Shown: piece by piece, positions 1-8,237 of the stretch
Position numbering within the stretch: position 1 is the first letter of the stretch
How the letters are laid out: each line of letters begins with the position of its first letter
Source of the DNA: Bacillota bacterium
GTDB lineage: Bacteria > Bacillota > Clostridia > Christensenellales > Aristaeellaceae
NCBI GenBank assembly: GCA_023413135.1
Contig: JAEZQK010000084.1
Coordinates: forward strand, 1 to 60,060
Direction: 5' to 3'
DNA: 60,060 nt
The notes under the pieces: generated by a model
What the model saw: the letters and a program-made list of their open reading frames with translations, nothing else
Database searches by the model: none
What the model was told of the DNA's origin: nothing
Translations under genes and position numbers: made by a program

Positions 1-281
1 GAAGAAGATCAGCGCGAAGTTCCGCAACCTACAACAGCTTGGTATCCCCAAGCAAAAGGCATGGGAGTGGGCGAATACGAGCAAAGGCTATTGGCGAATC
101 GCAAACAGCCACATTCTGCATATGTCATTGACGAACGAATACCTCGCAACACTCGGATATGATGATATATCCAAACGCTACAAGGTACTGCACTCAAACT
201 ATTGAACCGCCGTGTACCGAACGGTACGCACGGTGGTGTGAGAGGTCGGCTGGCCGGTTAACGCCCAGCCTCCTACTCGAT
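1..281 (+). mobile_element. Group II intron, 3' end (cut by window edge)
   Basis: The window starts inside a group II intron. The maturase reading frame stops at 205. It is followed at once by a domain V hairpin (about 204-240) with a GAAC tetraloop at 219-222 between the paired arms CCGCCGTG and CACGGTGG, then a domain VI stem (about 247-272) that ends in CCTACTCGAT, the usual bacterial intron 3' end. The intron boundary is placed at about 281. The 5' part lies outside the window, so class and completeness cannot be judged, but the ribozyme 3' core looks intact. Confidence 0.9.
2..205 (+). CDS. ltrA: Group II intron reverse transcriptase/maturase, C-terminal end (partial)
   Basis: The last 67 codons of an intron-encoded protein are read in frame 2 from the window edge. 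They match the well-conserved C-terminus of bacterial maturases: a motif of the form RNLxxLGIPKxKAWEWANxxKGYWRIANS, then HILHxSLTNEYL, ending in the typical short tail after RYKVLHS. In the family this end belongs to the DNA-binding/endonuclease side of the protein, which helps intron splicing and retrohoming together with the N-terminal reverse transcriptase. Only this tail is visible. The stop codon sits directly against domain V of the ribozyme, as is normal for these elements. No lesion is seen in the visible part. Confidence 0.9.
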   Translation, partial: KKISAKFRNLQQLGIPKQKAWEWANTSKGYWRIANSHILHMSLTNEYLATLGYDDISKRYKVLHSNY

Positions 282-282
282 T

Positions 283-704
283 GTATAAAAACTGCTTGCT
301 TGTTGCCATACACATCGTTTTAGACAATTCTTTTCCGTTAGAATATCCGAATATTCGAAGCGATATAATTAACTGTTTTACTGATATATCAGCGTTCTTA
401 AATAATTCAAGAAATATATTGCAAAGTGAAACGGCCGATGTTACAATATGTGGCAGAGTTAAACGCAGTTAATACAAAATATGTGCCATGTTTTCAAGCT
501 GTTTGACGATAATGTTTTGCGGGTAAGTTCACCGCTGGTAAATATATATTAAAAATCTTTACTTATTTCGCTCGAGATAATGTATGGATTAAGTGATAGC
601 TTGTACTAAATGGAGGTGGTATGCCACATTAAGGAAGCGGCTCGGCATTTTTGCAGGAATGGCGGCTTGCCGCGATTTCCGCAATGAAATGGAATGGTGT
701 CTAG
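283..704. other. Gene-poor AT-rich stretch downstream of the intron
   Basis: About 420 bases without a supportable gene. It is clearly richer in A+T than its surroundings. A 63-codon open frame begins with TTG at 281, overlapping the last base of the intron, but has no ribosome-binding site and resembles nothing I recognise. It could be the 3' exon of a gene interrupted by the intron. The last 100 bases run into the permease remnant in a different frame, which suggests a deletion or insertion scar. Confidence 0.5.
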
Positions 705-836
705 GAGCACAATGTCCACTGCTGGAACAAATTTCTGATCGCGATGCTGCTGATGATCATCCCCATCCTGCTTTTCCTGAACGTTCTGCAAAAGCACATC
801 ATCGGCGGCCTAACCATGGGCGCGGTCAAAGGATAA
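705..836 (+). pseudogene. Remnant of a CUT1 sugar ABC permease, C-terminal tail only
   Basis: Read in the frame that stops at 834-836, this stretch encodes a short hydrophobic segment followed by QKHIIGGLTMGAVKG. This is the hallmark C-terminus of MalF/MalG-type (CUT1) permeases, usually FxQKxxxxGxTxGAVKG. A TAG codon lies in frame at 702-704 and no start or upstream permease sequence (no EAA loop, no other membrane helices) can be found. It is therefore the broken 3' end of a permease gene, probably the former upstream member of the GH30 operon, removed when the intron or another rearrangement arrived. The GH30 gene starts 28 bases later, at the spacing typical of operon neighbours. Confidence 0.8.
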
Positions 837-864
837 TGAAAAAGGTAAGAGAGGAGCCAACCAT

Positions 865-2229
865 ATGCAAAAAGCAAAGGGCTATATAAGCCAGAAAGAT
901 GGGAAAAGAATGCTGGTACCGCAAAAGGAAGCGGTGTTTGAGCAGGGCATCCACCAGGAGAACCATGTGATCAATATCGTTCCGGAGCGGCGGTATCAGA
1001 CCGTTCTGGGCTTTGGCGGCGCCTTTACCGAGACCTCGGCCTACAACTATTCCAAAATGAGCGCCGCGAAAAAGCGCAGGATCATTGAAGCGTATTTTGA
1101 CAATGAAAAGGGCCTTGGCTACAACTTTTGCCGCACCCACATCCATTCCTGCGATTTTTCTCTGGACCGCTATACTTATGTGGCCGAAAACGATGAGCAG
1201 CTTGCCACCTTTTCCATCGACCGTGACCGCAAATATATTATTCCATTCATCCAGGCGGCGCGGCGGGCAGCAGATGATTTGTGGCTGTTTGCCTCGCCCT
1301 GGAGCCCGCCAAACTGGATGAAAAGCAACAATGATATATGCCACGGGGGCCGGCTGCTGGACAAATACTATGGTACCTGGGCGGAATACATGGCCAGGTA
1401 CGCAAGCGAATATCAAAAGGAAGGCATCCCGATCTTTGGCATGACCGTGCAGAATGAGGCGCTGGCGCGGCAGACCTGGGAGAGCTGCATTTATACGGCC
1501 CGGGAGGAGGCAGTGTTTGCCCACGGCCACCTTAAGCCCGCGCTGGATAAAGCGGGCCTTGGGGATATAAAGATCATGATCTGGGATCACAACAAGGAGC
1601 GCGTATACGACCGCGCCCGGGACTCTTTGAGCGTGCCCGGCGCGGCGCAGGATATTTGGGGGATCGCCTTCCACTGGTATTCCGGCGACCATTTCGCTGC
1701 GTTGGACATGGCCCACGAGGCCTTTCCCGACAAGCCCTTGGTGCTGTCGGAATTCTGCCTGGGCGGCGCCCGTGGTGATACCGCCCAGGGGCCCCACAGC
1801 AGTTGGCATGGCGTGGAAATATACGCCACCGAACTGATCGGGAATTTCAACCATTACATGGCCGCCTCGGTGGACTGGAACATGGTGGTGGACGGGGACG
1901 GCGGCCCGTATCACGACCGGGAAAGGGGCTGCAAGGCGCAGATCGTGGTCGATCCTAAAAACGATACCGTGAGCATCGAACCCACTTATTATTCCGTAGC
2001 GCATTTCAGCAGGTTCATAAAACGTGGCGCGGTGCGCATTGGCAGCAGCACTTTCAGCGAGGCGATCAAGGCGGTGGCGTTTCAAAATCCGGACGGTGAG
2101 ATCATCCTGGTGGTTTTGAACTGTGCACAGACGGCGCAGAAGGTGTTCCTGCGGCTCAAAGAAGGCACGGCTGCCATGCCGCTTCCCGAAAAGTCGCTGT
2201 CAACCTATGTGATCCAAACGGAGCAATAA
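865..2229 (+). CDS. Glycoside hydrolase family 30 (glucosylceramidase/beta-glucosidase-like)
   Basis: This 454-residue enzyme has no signal peptide, so it probably acts inside the cell on imported oligosaccharides. GH30 enzymes hydrolyse beta-linked sugars by a retaining mechanism. Seen here are the N-terminal GFGGAFTE motif (about 49-56), the ASPWSPPxWMK motif (about 143-153), the acid/base Glu198 in TVQNE and the nucleophile Glu296 in LSEFC, followed by the WNMVVDGDGGP strand end and a C-terminal beta-domain. The ATG at 865 is preceded by AGAGGAG at a good distance. It is the first gene of a tight + strand operon with sugar isomerase, kinase and aldolase genes, which suggests that it releases the monosaccharide they consume. 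The exact linkage specificity (beta-glucoside, beta-xyloside, beta-fucoside) cannot be read from sequence. Confidence 0.9.
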   Translation: MQKAKGYISQKDGKRMLVPQKEAVFEQGIHQENHVINIVPERRYQTVLGFGGAFTETSAYNYSKMSAAKKRRIIEAYFDNEKGLGYNFCRTHIHSCDFSLDRYTYVAENDEQLATFSIDRDRKYIIPFIQAARRAADDLWLFASPWSPPNWMKSNNDICHGGRLLDKYYGTWAEYMARYASEYQKEGIPIFGMTVQNEALARQTWESCIYTAREEAVFAHGHLKPALDKAGLGDIKIMIWDHNKERVYDRARDSLSVPGAAQDIWGIAFHWYSGDHFAALDMAHEAFPDKPLVLSEFCLGGARGDTAQGPHSSWHGVEIYATELIGNFNHYMAASVDWNMVVDGDGGPYHDRERGCKAQIVVDPKNDTVSIEPTYYSVAHFSRFIKRGAVRIGSSTFSEAIKAVAFQNPDGEIILVVLNCAQTAQKVFLRLKEGTAAMPLPEKSLSTYVIQTEQ

Positions 2230-2261
2230 TACCTTTATCATGAATGGAGGAACAGGGCCGG

Positions 2262-3095
2262 ATGATTCCCGCAACACTTACCGAACTGGTATCCTATTCC
2301 AAAACTCACACGGTGGGCGTGGGCATGTTCAATATTGTCAATCTGGAGTTTGCTCAGGCGATATTCGACGCGGCCCAGGAAACGGGCCTTCCCGTAATGT
2401 TTGGCATACCCGAGCGTTTCACGCGGTTTTATTCCGGGCCCATCATGAGCCTGGCCTGCCGGAAGATGATGGAAGGCTCCAAAGTACCCATCGCCATCCA
2501 TCTGGATCATGGCAGGAGCTTTGCCGGTGTCATGGCGGCGCTGCGTGCCGGATTTTCCTCCGTGATGTTTGACGGGTCCTCCCTTCCCTACGAGGAGAAT
2601 GTGGCGCAAACGGCCCAGGTGGTGAAAATCGCCCACGCCATGGGCGTTTCGGTGGAGGGTGAGCTGGGCTTTGTGGGCCGCTCCGGCGTGGACGAGCTGC
2701 GGGAGGAAGGCTTCACTAGCCCTAAGCAGGCGGCGGATTTTGTAAGCCGCACGGGGGTGGATGCGCTGGCCATCGCCATAGGCAACCAGCACGGCCAGTA
2801 TAAGGGTGTTCCCAAGCTGGATTTTGAGCGGCTCCGCGCCATCCGCGCCGCGGTGGATTGCGGCCTTGTGCTGCACGGCGGCTCCGGAATTTCGGACGAG
2901 GACTTTATGGAGGCGATCCGAAGCGGCATCAACAAGGTGAATATCTACACAGCCATGGATGTGGCGGCCAGGGAGTTCAACCAGGCCCACTTCGCGGATT
3001 TCGGTTCTTACCTGGATTATACAAAAGGCCTGATGGAGACGGTCAGGCAGGTGGTCAAGCGGCATATGCTTTTATTTGCCGATACCAAGCAGTAA
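2262..3095 (+). CDS. Class II fructose/tagatose-bisphosphate aldolase (KbaY/GatY type)
   Basis: A zinc-dependent class II aldolase of 277 residues that splits a ketose (bis)phosphate into dihydroxyacetone phosphate and an aldehyde. Visible are the HLDHG motif with catalytic Asp82 and zinc ligand His83, the GNQHG motif with His177 and the LHGGSG motif with His205. The glycine and the GINKVNIYT phosphate-binding segment follow. A start 18 bases upstream (2244) is possible. I prefer 2262, because GGAGG lies 11 bases before it and Asp82/His83 then fall at the same positions as in GatY/KbaY. The gene sits 32 bases after the GH30 gene and leads into the isomerase gene. With the PfkB kinase and RpiB-like genes the set resembles the tagatose-6-phosphate route, although the true substrate is unknown. 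Confidence 0.88.
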   Translation: MIPATLTELVSYSKTHTVGVGMFNIVNLEFAQAIFDAAQETGLPVMFGIPERFTRFYSGPIMSLACRKMMEGSKVPIAIHLDHGRSFAGVMAALRAGFSSVMFDGSSLPYEENVAQTAQVVKIAHAMGVSVEGELGFVGRSGVDELREEGFTSPKQAADFVSRTGVDALAIAIGNQHGQYKGVPKLDFERLRAIRAAVDCGLVLHGGSGISDEDFMEAIRSGINKVNIYTAMDVAAREFNQAHFADFGSYLDYTKGLMETVRQVVKRHMLLFADTKQ

Positions 3096-3159
3096 GATGC
3101 CCGCTCATTCCATGGGGGAAGGAAATATTGCGCTCTTGGGGCGCGCGAGGAGATGCTTT

Positions 3160-4563
3160 ATGTATAAGGAAAAGAAGGTCAGGCTGGGCTTTATCCCCAT
3201 CAAACGCAATGTCTTTGATATGCAGGCTCCCATCGATGCCAAATATGCCATTGAGGAAAAAATCCGTGGATTGACGCCGCCTATGGTGGAAATCGTGGAT
3301 TGCGACGACTTGGTCCCCGACGGCCTGGTCTACCGCCTGGAGGATATCGATCGGGTCATCGCCAAGATGAAGGCCAATGACGTGGACGGCATTTTTCTGG
3401 CGCACTGCAATTTCGGCACCGAGGAAGTGGCCATACGCATCGCTAAAGCGCTGAAGGTTCCTGTGCTGCTGTGGGGCCCCCGGGATGTTAGGCCCGTGCC
3501 CGGCAAAATTCGCCTGCAGGATACCCAGTGCGGCCTGTTCGCCACCAGCAAGGGGCTGCTTCGGGCGGGACTGCCTTACAGCTATATCGTCAACTGCCAT
3601 TTGGAAGACCGGCGCTTTGAAAAGGGCTATGTGGAATTTCTGCAGACCATCAGCGTTGTGCAGGCGTTCCGCAAAAAGATGCGCATCCTTCAAATCGGCT
3701 CCCGTCCGCGCCCGTTTTACAGCGTGATGTGCAATGAAAGCGATCTGTTTACCAAATTCGGCATCGAGGTGGTGCCCCAGCCGTTTTTTGAAGTCGTTAA
3801 CCGCATGAATGATTTGATCGCAGCCGACACGCCGGAATTTAAGGCGAAGGTCAAGGAACTGACCGGCAGGGTAGACTGCTTAAGAATGAAGGAGGAGAAC
3901 GTAAAGCGCGTCGTGAGCCTGATCGAGGTCATACGCACGCTGGCCGATATCAACGACTGCTATGCCGTTGCTAGCGAATGCTGGACGCTCTTCCCCCAAA
4001 CCATCGGCATACGGCCCTGTTTTGTCAACGGCGAGCTGACCGCCCAGGGGCTGCCCGTCTCCTGCGAAACGGACATACTGGGGGCGGTATCTTCCATTCT
4101 GCTTCAGGCCGCCGGCCTGAACCGGCAAATTACCTTTTTTGCGGACGTCACTATCCGTCATCCTGAAAACGATAACGCCGAGCTTTTGTGGCATTGCGGC
4201 CCGTTCCCTCACGCCCTGAAGGCGCCGGAGGAGGATGGCTTCGTCAACGAGCTGGGCAAGGGGCAATGGCGCATCAAGGACGGAGCCATCACCGTATGCC
4301 GCTTTGACGGGGTGGGGGACGATTACAGGCTGCTTGTGGGCCAGGGCAAAAGCACCGCGGGCCCGCAAACCGAAAGCACCTACCTTTGGTTTGAAACCGA
4401 CAATTGGGACCGATGGGAGGAAAAGCTGATTTTCGGCCCCTATATCCATCACCTGAGCGGCATCCATGGCAGCCTGGGGCGTGTTCTTAAAGAGGCCGCC
4501 CGGTATATGCCCGGCGTGACGCTGGACGCCATGGAGGAATATCCTTTGAGCCTGGGAGTATAG
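3160..4563 (+). CDS. L-fucose/L-arabinose isomerase-like protein
   Basis: A 467-residue member of the FucI/AraA superfamily, which interconverts aldoses and ketoses using a metal ion. The N-terminal half carries the Rossmann-like segment around GIFLAHCNFGTEE. The C-terminal half has the diagnostic SECW (Glu273), SCETD (Glu303, Asp305) and LLWHCG (His345) motifs, which match the metal/catalytic residues of this superfamily. The frame is open further upstream, to 3076, but GCGAGGAG lies just before ATG 3160 and the shorter form avoids overlapping the aldolase. The family includes many uncharacterised members annotated simply as fucose isomerase-like. Its place between aldolase and kinase suggests that it makes the ketose which the kinase then phosphorylates. 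Confidence 0.82.
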   Translation: MYKEKKVRLGFIPIKRNVFDMQAPIDAKYAIEEKIRGLTPPMVEIVDCDDLVPDGLVYRLEDIDRVIAKMKANDVDGIFLAHCNFGTEEVAIRIAKALKVPVLLWGPRDVRPVPGKIRLQDTQCGLFATSKGLLRAGLPYSYIVNCHLEDRRFEKGYVEFLQTISVVQAFRKKMRILQIGSRPRPFYSVMCNESDLFTKFGIEVVPQPFFEVVNRMNDLIAADTPEFKAKVKELTGRVDCLRMKEENVKRVVSLIEVIRTLADINDCYAVASECWTLFPQTIGIRPCFVNGELTAQGLPVSCETDILGAVSSILLQAAGLNRQITFFADVTIRHPENDNAELLWHCGPFPHALKAPEEDGFVNELGKGQWRIKDGAITVCRFDGVGDDYRLLVGQGKSTAGPQTESTYLWFETDNWDRWEEKLIFGPYIHHLSGIHGSLGRVLKEAARYMPGVTLDAMEEYPLSLGV

Positions 4564-4569
4564 CGGCGT

Positions 4570-5529
4570 ATGAAGAACACGAGCATGATCGATGTGGTTT
4601 GCGTAGGTCTCAGTGTGGTGAATTTCCCTGTTTTCCCGGCGGATGAATCCATTTTTACAAGGGATATCAATCCCGTATCTCCCATTACGCTAATGCCCGG
4701 AGGCGACGCCGCCAACCAGGCCATCATCCTTTCCCGCCTGGGCCTGAAAACAGCCCTGCTTACCCGCCGGGGCCGCGACGCCTTTGGCACCATGATGCTG
4801 GAACTTTTGCGGGAGTATGGCGCCGACATCGATCTTTCCGGCGTGGTGACCGATGGAAACAAGGCCACCAGCGTATGCGCCATGATGATAAGGCCCGACG
4901 GGCAGCGCCATTTTTGTACCCACAAGGGCGCTCTGTATGATTTTTGCATCGGAGATATCGATCTATCGATTCTTTCCCGGGCCAGGGTGGCCAGCATCGG
5001 CGGCATGTACGGGCTCCCCTCCTTCGACGGCGAAGGCGCGGCGGCTTTTTTCCGCGCCGCCAGGGAGCAGGGCGTGATTACCGTGGCCGATACCAAGGCC
5101 GATATCATGGGCATTGGCCTGAAGGGCATTCGGAAGACCCTGGCTTATACCGACTATTTTTTCCCCAGCTATGATGAGGCGGCTGCCATCAGCGGTCAGA
5201 CGGAGCCGGAGGGGATGGCGCGGCTATTTATGGACGCGGGGGCGAAAAACGTGGGCATTAAGCTGGGCGCCAAGGGCTGCTACCTGCGCAATGCGGATAT
5301 GGAATTTTATCTGCCCGCCATCCCCGCTGATGTGGTGGATACCACCGGCGCGGGCGACAATTTCATGTCCGGCTTTATCGCCGGGCTTCTGCGGGGCTGG
5401 GACTTGAGGCGGTGCTGCCTTTTCGGCACGGCGGCGGCGGCGCTGTGCATATCGCAGGTAGGCCCCACCACGGCTGTCAGAAGCTTTGAGCAGGTGACCG
5501 AGAAGCTTGCTCAAAGCGGGATTCTATAA
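4570..5529 (+). CDS. PfkB/ribokinase-family carbohydrate kinase
   Basis: A 319-residue ATP-dependent sugar kinase of the ribokinase fold. The N-terminal substrate lid contains the PGGDAAN motif (about 43-49), the usual GGxxxN signature. The C-terminal PfkB signature DTTGAGDNF (257-265) provides the anion hole and the catalytic base Asp263. The start is 6 bases after the isomerase stop with only a weak GGGAG upstream, so translation is probably coupled. Family members phosphorylate ribose, fructose, tagatose-6-phosphate and similar sugars, and sequence alone does not settle which. In this operon the product would feed the class II aldolase. Confidence 0.88.
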   Translation: MKNTSMIDVVCVGLSVVNFPVFPADESIFTRDINPVSPITLMPGGDAANQAIILSRLGLKTALLTRRGRDAFGTMMLELLREYGADIDLSGVVTDGNKATSVCAMMIRPDGQRHFCTHKGALYDFCIGDIDLSILSRARVASIGGMYGLPSFDGEGAAAFFRAAREQGVITVADTKADIMGIGLKGIRKTLAYTDYFFPSYDEAAAISGQTEPEGMARLFMDAGAKNVGIKLGAKGCYLRNADMEFYLPAIPADVVDTTGAGDNFMSGFIAGLLRGWDLRRCCLFGTAAAALCISQVGPTTAVRSFEQVTEKLAQSGIL

Positions 5530-5565
5530 ACAAGCCCGCTCCTATGCGGGGGAGAGGAGAAAGCA

Positions 5566-6189
5566 TTGAAAATCGCGGTGATTATGGAGGGCAGCACCAA
5601 GACACGCAACGGCGAGGTTCTGGAGGCGCTTGCGATCATGGGCCATGAGATATATAACCTTGGCATGAAGAACGAGGCGGGGGAGCCGGACCTGACGTAT
5701 ATGGAAACCGGCCTTTTGACCGCGCTGCTGCTGAACATGAAAGCGGTGGATTTTGTGGTGGGAGGCTGCGGCACCGGCCAGGGATATATGAACATGGTGC
5801 TGCAGTTCCCAGGCACTGCCTGCGGCCTGATCTGCGACCCGGTGGACGCCTATTTGTTCTCCCAGGTGAACGCGGGCAACTGCATCTCGCTTTCGCTGAA
5901 CAAGGGCTATGGGAATCTTGGCGGCGGGCTGAACGTGCACTATATCCTGGAAAAGCTGTTCAATGATACCTATGGCCAGGGCTATCCACCGGCCAGGAAG
6001 GATATTCAAATAAACGCCCGCAAGAGGCTGGCGGCCTTTTCCCTTCAGGCACATAGGTCGATGGAGGAGATCCTGCAAGTGATGGACCAGGAGGTTTTGA
6101 AAAACGCCCTCACTTTCCCCGGGGTATTGGATTTTATCAAAACGGCCCCGGAATCTGTTTTGAAAACCTGCGTGCTGGGCTTGGTGTAA
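5566..6189 (+). CDS. RpiB/LacA/LacB-family sugar-phosphate isomerase
   Basis: A 207-residue protein with the RpiB-type core and the cysteine motif GGCGTGQG (Cys68), where the family's catalytic cysteine sits. It is longer than plain RpiB or LacA/LacB (about 140-170 residues) because of a C-terminal helical tail. The start is TTG, preceded by a strong GGGGGAGAGGAG. The family includes ribose-5-phosphate isomerase and galactose-6-phosphate isomerase subunits; this longer group is uncharacterised as far as I know. It is the last gene of the catabolic operon and about 35 bases behind the kinase. It may convert a phosphorylated aldose to the ketose form before the aldolase step. Confidence 0.82.
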   Translation: MKIAVIMEGSTKTRNGEVLEALAIMGHEIYNLGMKNEAGEPDLTYMETGLLTALLLNMKAVDFVVGGCGTGQGYMNMVLQFPGTACGLICDPVDAYLFSQVNAGNCISLSLNKGYGNLGGGLNVHYILEKLFNDTYGQGYPPARKDIQINARKRLAAFSLQAHRSMEEILQVMDQEVLKNALTFPGVLDFIKTAPESVLKTCVLGLV

Positions 6190-6293
6190 CATGGAAAATG
6201 GCGCTATACATAGGTTCAGCGTATCTGCCTGAACATACAATTTGAAAGCCCACAAAACATATCCGGGCCATTCAAATACAGGCCATATACACC

Positions 6294-6322
6294 TTGCGCA
6301 TAAGCCCGCTTTCCGGTACACT
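6294..6322 (+). promoter_or_regulatory. Possible promoter of the ABC exporter gene
   Basis: TTGCGC and TACACT are separated by 17 bases in the 230-base gap before the exporter gene. The match to a housekeeping sigma factor promoter is moderate. Confidence 0.35.
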
Positions 6323-6419
6323 TACATAGGGCAGTTTTTGTACGTGGCATGGATATCCTTAAGGAGATACCGCCTGTGCCGCATGGGTTGCCTGGAGCAT
6401 GGAACCGGGAGGAATACAT

Positions 6420-8150
6420 ATGAAGCTGCTATGGAGGATGGGGAAGGAAGCGATCCGGTACAAGAGTTTATATGTGATAGCCATCTTTTCTACCCTTGCT
6501 TTAACGGTGATCAATCTAGCCGCTCCCAGGCTGCTGTCGAATATGATCCAAGTGGTGGAGAACGGGGAAAAAGATGCAGGCCGCACCATTGGACTTTTGA
6601 CGCTAGCTCTTGTGGGCATTTATTTGATACGGATCCTGTTCCGTTACCTTAGCAGTTATCTTTCCCACAAGGCTGCCTGGAATTTGGTGGAGGACCTGCG
6701 CATACGCGTATACGACCGCATCCAGAACCTGTCCATGCGCTTTTTCCACGACAAACAGACCGGCGATCTGATGAGCCGGGTGGTAAACGACACGGCCAAC
6801 TTCGAGCTTTTGTATGCACACATCATTCCGGAACTTACGACCAACACAGCAACGGTATTAGGGGTATTGGGGGTGCTGCTGGCCATCAACGTCCGGCTGG
6901 CTCTGCTGACCTTGATTCCCGTGCCCCTGATCCTTGTAGCAGGCTGGCTGTTTTCGGCCAAGATACGGCCAACCTTCCGAAAATCCCAAAAGGCGCTGGC
7001 GGAATTGAACGCGAAGCTGCAAGACAACTTTTCCGGTGTGCAGGAGATCCAGGCCTTTTGCCGGGAATCCCATGAAAACCAGCAGGTATCCCGCCAGGCG
7101 GGCGTCTTTACAAAGGCCATGCTCTTCGCGCTGAACTTAAGCGCAGCCTTTCACCCCGGAGTAGAATTTCTGTCTTCCATCGGTACCGTCATCGTGGTCG
7201 GCGCCGGCGGGCTGCTGGCCCTTCATGGCCAGCTTTCCGTGCCGGATATCGTGGCCTTTTTGCTCTATCTTTCTTTGTTCTACACGCCCATTTCGGGCTT
7301 GGCGCGCCTTTTGGAGGAGATGCAGCAGGCCTATGCCGGCGCGGAGCGGGTGATGGCGATCATGGATACACCTAATGACATTGCGGATGCGCCGGATGCT
7401 GTTCAAATGGGTACGGTACAGGGGGCCATTGCCTTTGAGAACGTCAGCTTTGCCTATGAGGCGGGGGTGCCGGTTTTGGAGGATATCAGCTTCTCCTGCA
7501 GGCCGGGGCAGATGGTCGCCCTGGTAGGCCCCACCGGGGTAGGCAAGACGACGCTGACCCAATTGATTCCCCGCTTTTATGATCCCAACACCGGGCGCGT
7601 CCTGCTGGATGGGCAGGATGTCCGGCGTGTGACGCTCAAAAGCCTGCGGGACAACATTGCCCTGGTGCTCCAGGATACCTTCCTGTTCAACGGCACCATT
7701 GAGGAAAACATCCGCTATGCCAATCCTTCGGCCACGGAGGAGGAGGTGGCCGCCGCAGCCAGGGCGGCCCGCATCCATGACAATATCATGGAAATGCCTG
7801 ATCAGTATCAGACCCAGGTGGGGGAACGGGGCATACGTCTGTCCGGTGGGCAGAAGCAGCGCGTTGCCATTGCCCGGGCGATTTTGCGCAAGGCGCCGGT
7901 CATTATATTGGATGAGGCCACCGCGTCCGTTGATACGGAAACCGAGCGGGAAATCCAACAGGCCATCGGTGATCTGGCGGGAACCCGGACAATCATTGCC
8001 ATTGCCCACCGGCTTTCCACCATTCAAAACGCAGACCTGATCCTGGTGCTTCAGGAAGGCCGCATCGTGCAAAGGGGGACCCATGAGGAGTTGATAAAGC
8101 AGGAGGGCCTCTATCAACGGCTTATCCGCATGCAAAACCACTCCTCGTAA
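6420..8150 (+). CDS. ABC exporter, fused permease and ATPase (MsbA/LmrA-like)
   Basis: A 576-residue half-transporter. The N-terminal half holds about six membrane helices, and the coupling-helix segment RFFHDKQTGDLMSRVVND is typical of type IV exporters. The ATPase half has Walker A GPTGVGKTT (about 370-378), a Q-loop, the LSGGQKQR signature (about 474), Walker B VIILDEATASVD (about 494) and the switch His in AIAHRLST. ATG 6420 is chosen because GGGAGG lies 7 bases before it. As a single half-transporter it should work as a homodimer, exporting drugs, lipids or peptides. The gap and possible promoter upstream suggest separate transcription from the sugar operon, and a strong terminator follows. 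Confidence 0.92.
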   Translation: MKLLWRMGKEAIRYKSLYVIAIFSTLALTVINLAAPRLLSNMIQVVENGEKDAGRTIGLLTLALVGIYLIRILFRYLSSYLSHKAAWNLVEDLRIRVYDRIQNLSMRFFHDKQTGDLMSRVVNDTANFELLYAHIIPELTTNTATVLGVLGVLLAINVRLALLTLIPVPLILVAGWLFSAKIRPTFRKSQKALAELNAKLQDNFSGVQEIQAFCRESHENQQVSRQAGVFTKAMLFALNLSAAFHPGVEFLSSIGTVIVVGAGGLLALHGQLSVPDIVAFLLYLSLFYTPISGLARLLEEMQQAYAGAERVMAIMDTPNDIADAPDAVQMGTVQGAIAFENVSFAYEAGVPVLEDISFSCRPGQMVALVGPTGVGKTTLTQLIPRFYDPNTGRVLLDGQDVRRVTLKSLRDNIALVLQDTFLFNGTIEENIRYANPSATEEEVAAAARAARIHDNIMEMPDQYQTQVGERGIRLSGGQKQRVAIARAILRKAPVIILDEATASVDTETEREIQQAIGDLAGTRTIIAIAHRLSTIQNADLILVLQEGRIVQRGTHEELIKQEGLYQRLIRMQNHSS

Positions 8151-8177
8151 GAATAGTCACATGAAGGATTCATGAAA

Positions 8178-8223
8178 GGACCGCCGCACCGGGAATTTTA
8201 CTCCGGCGCGGCGGTCCCTTTTT
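8178..8223 (+). terminator. Rho-independent terminator after the ABC exporter
   Basis: A GC-rich hairpin, with GGACCGCCGC pairing with GCGGCGGTCC, is followed by a run of five T at 8219-8223. It lies between two converging genes. Confidence 0.9.
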
Positions 8224-8237
8224 ACGCGTATCTTCTT

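Noticed and set aside
281..472. A 63-codon frame beginning at the intron end
   Set aside because: TTG start without a ribosome-binding site, AT-rich composition and no recognisable family; at most an exon fragment.
593..889. A 98-codon + frame
   Set aside because: It runs across the permease remnant in a different frame and has no recognisable protein; the correct reading is the frame ending at 836.
826..2085. A 419-codon minus-strand frame
   Set aside because: It is antisense to the GH30 gene; the long frame results from codon bias in a GC-rich gene and has no ribosome-binding site or family match.
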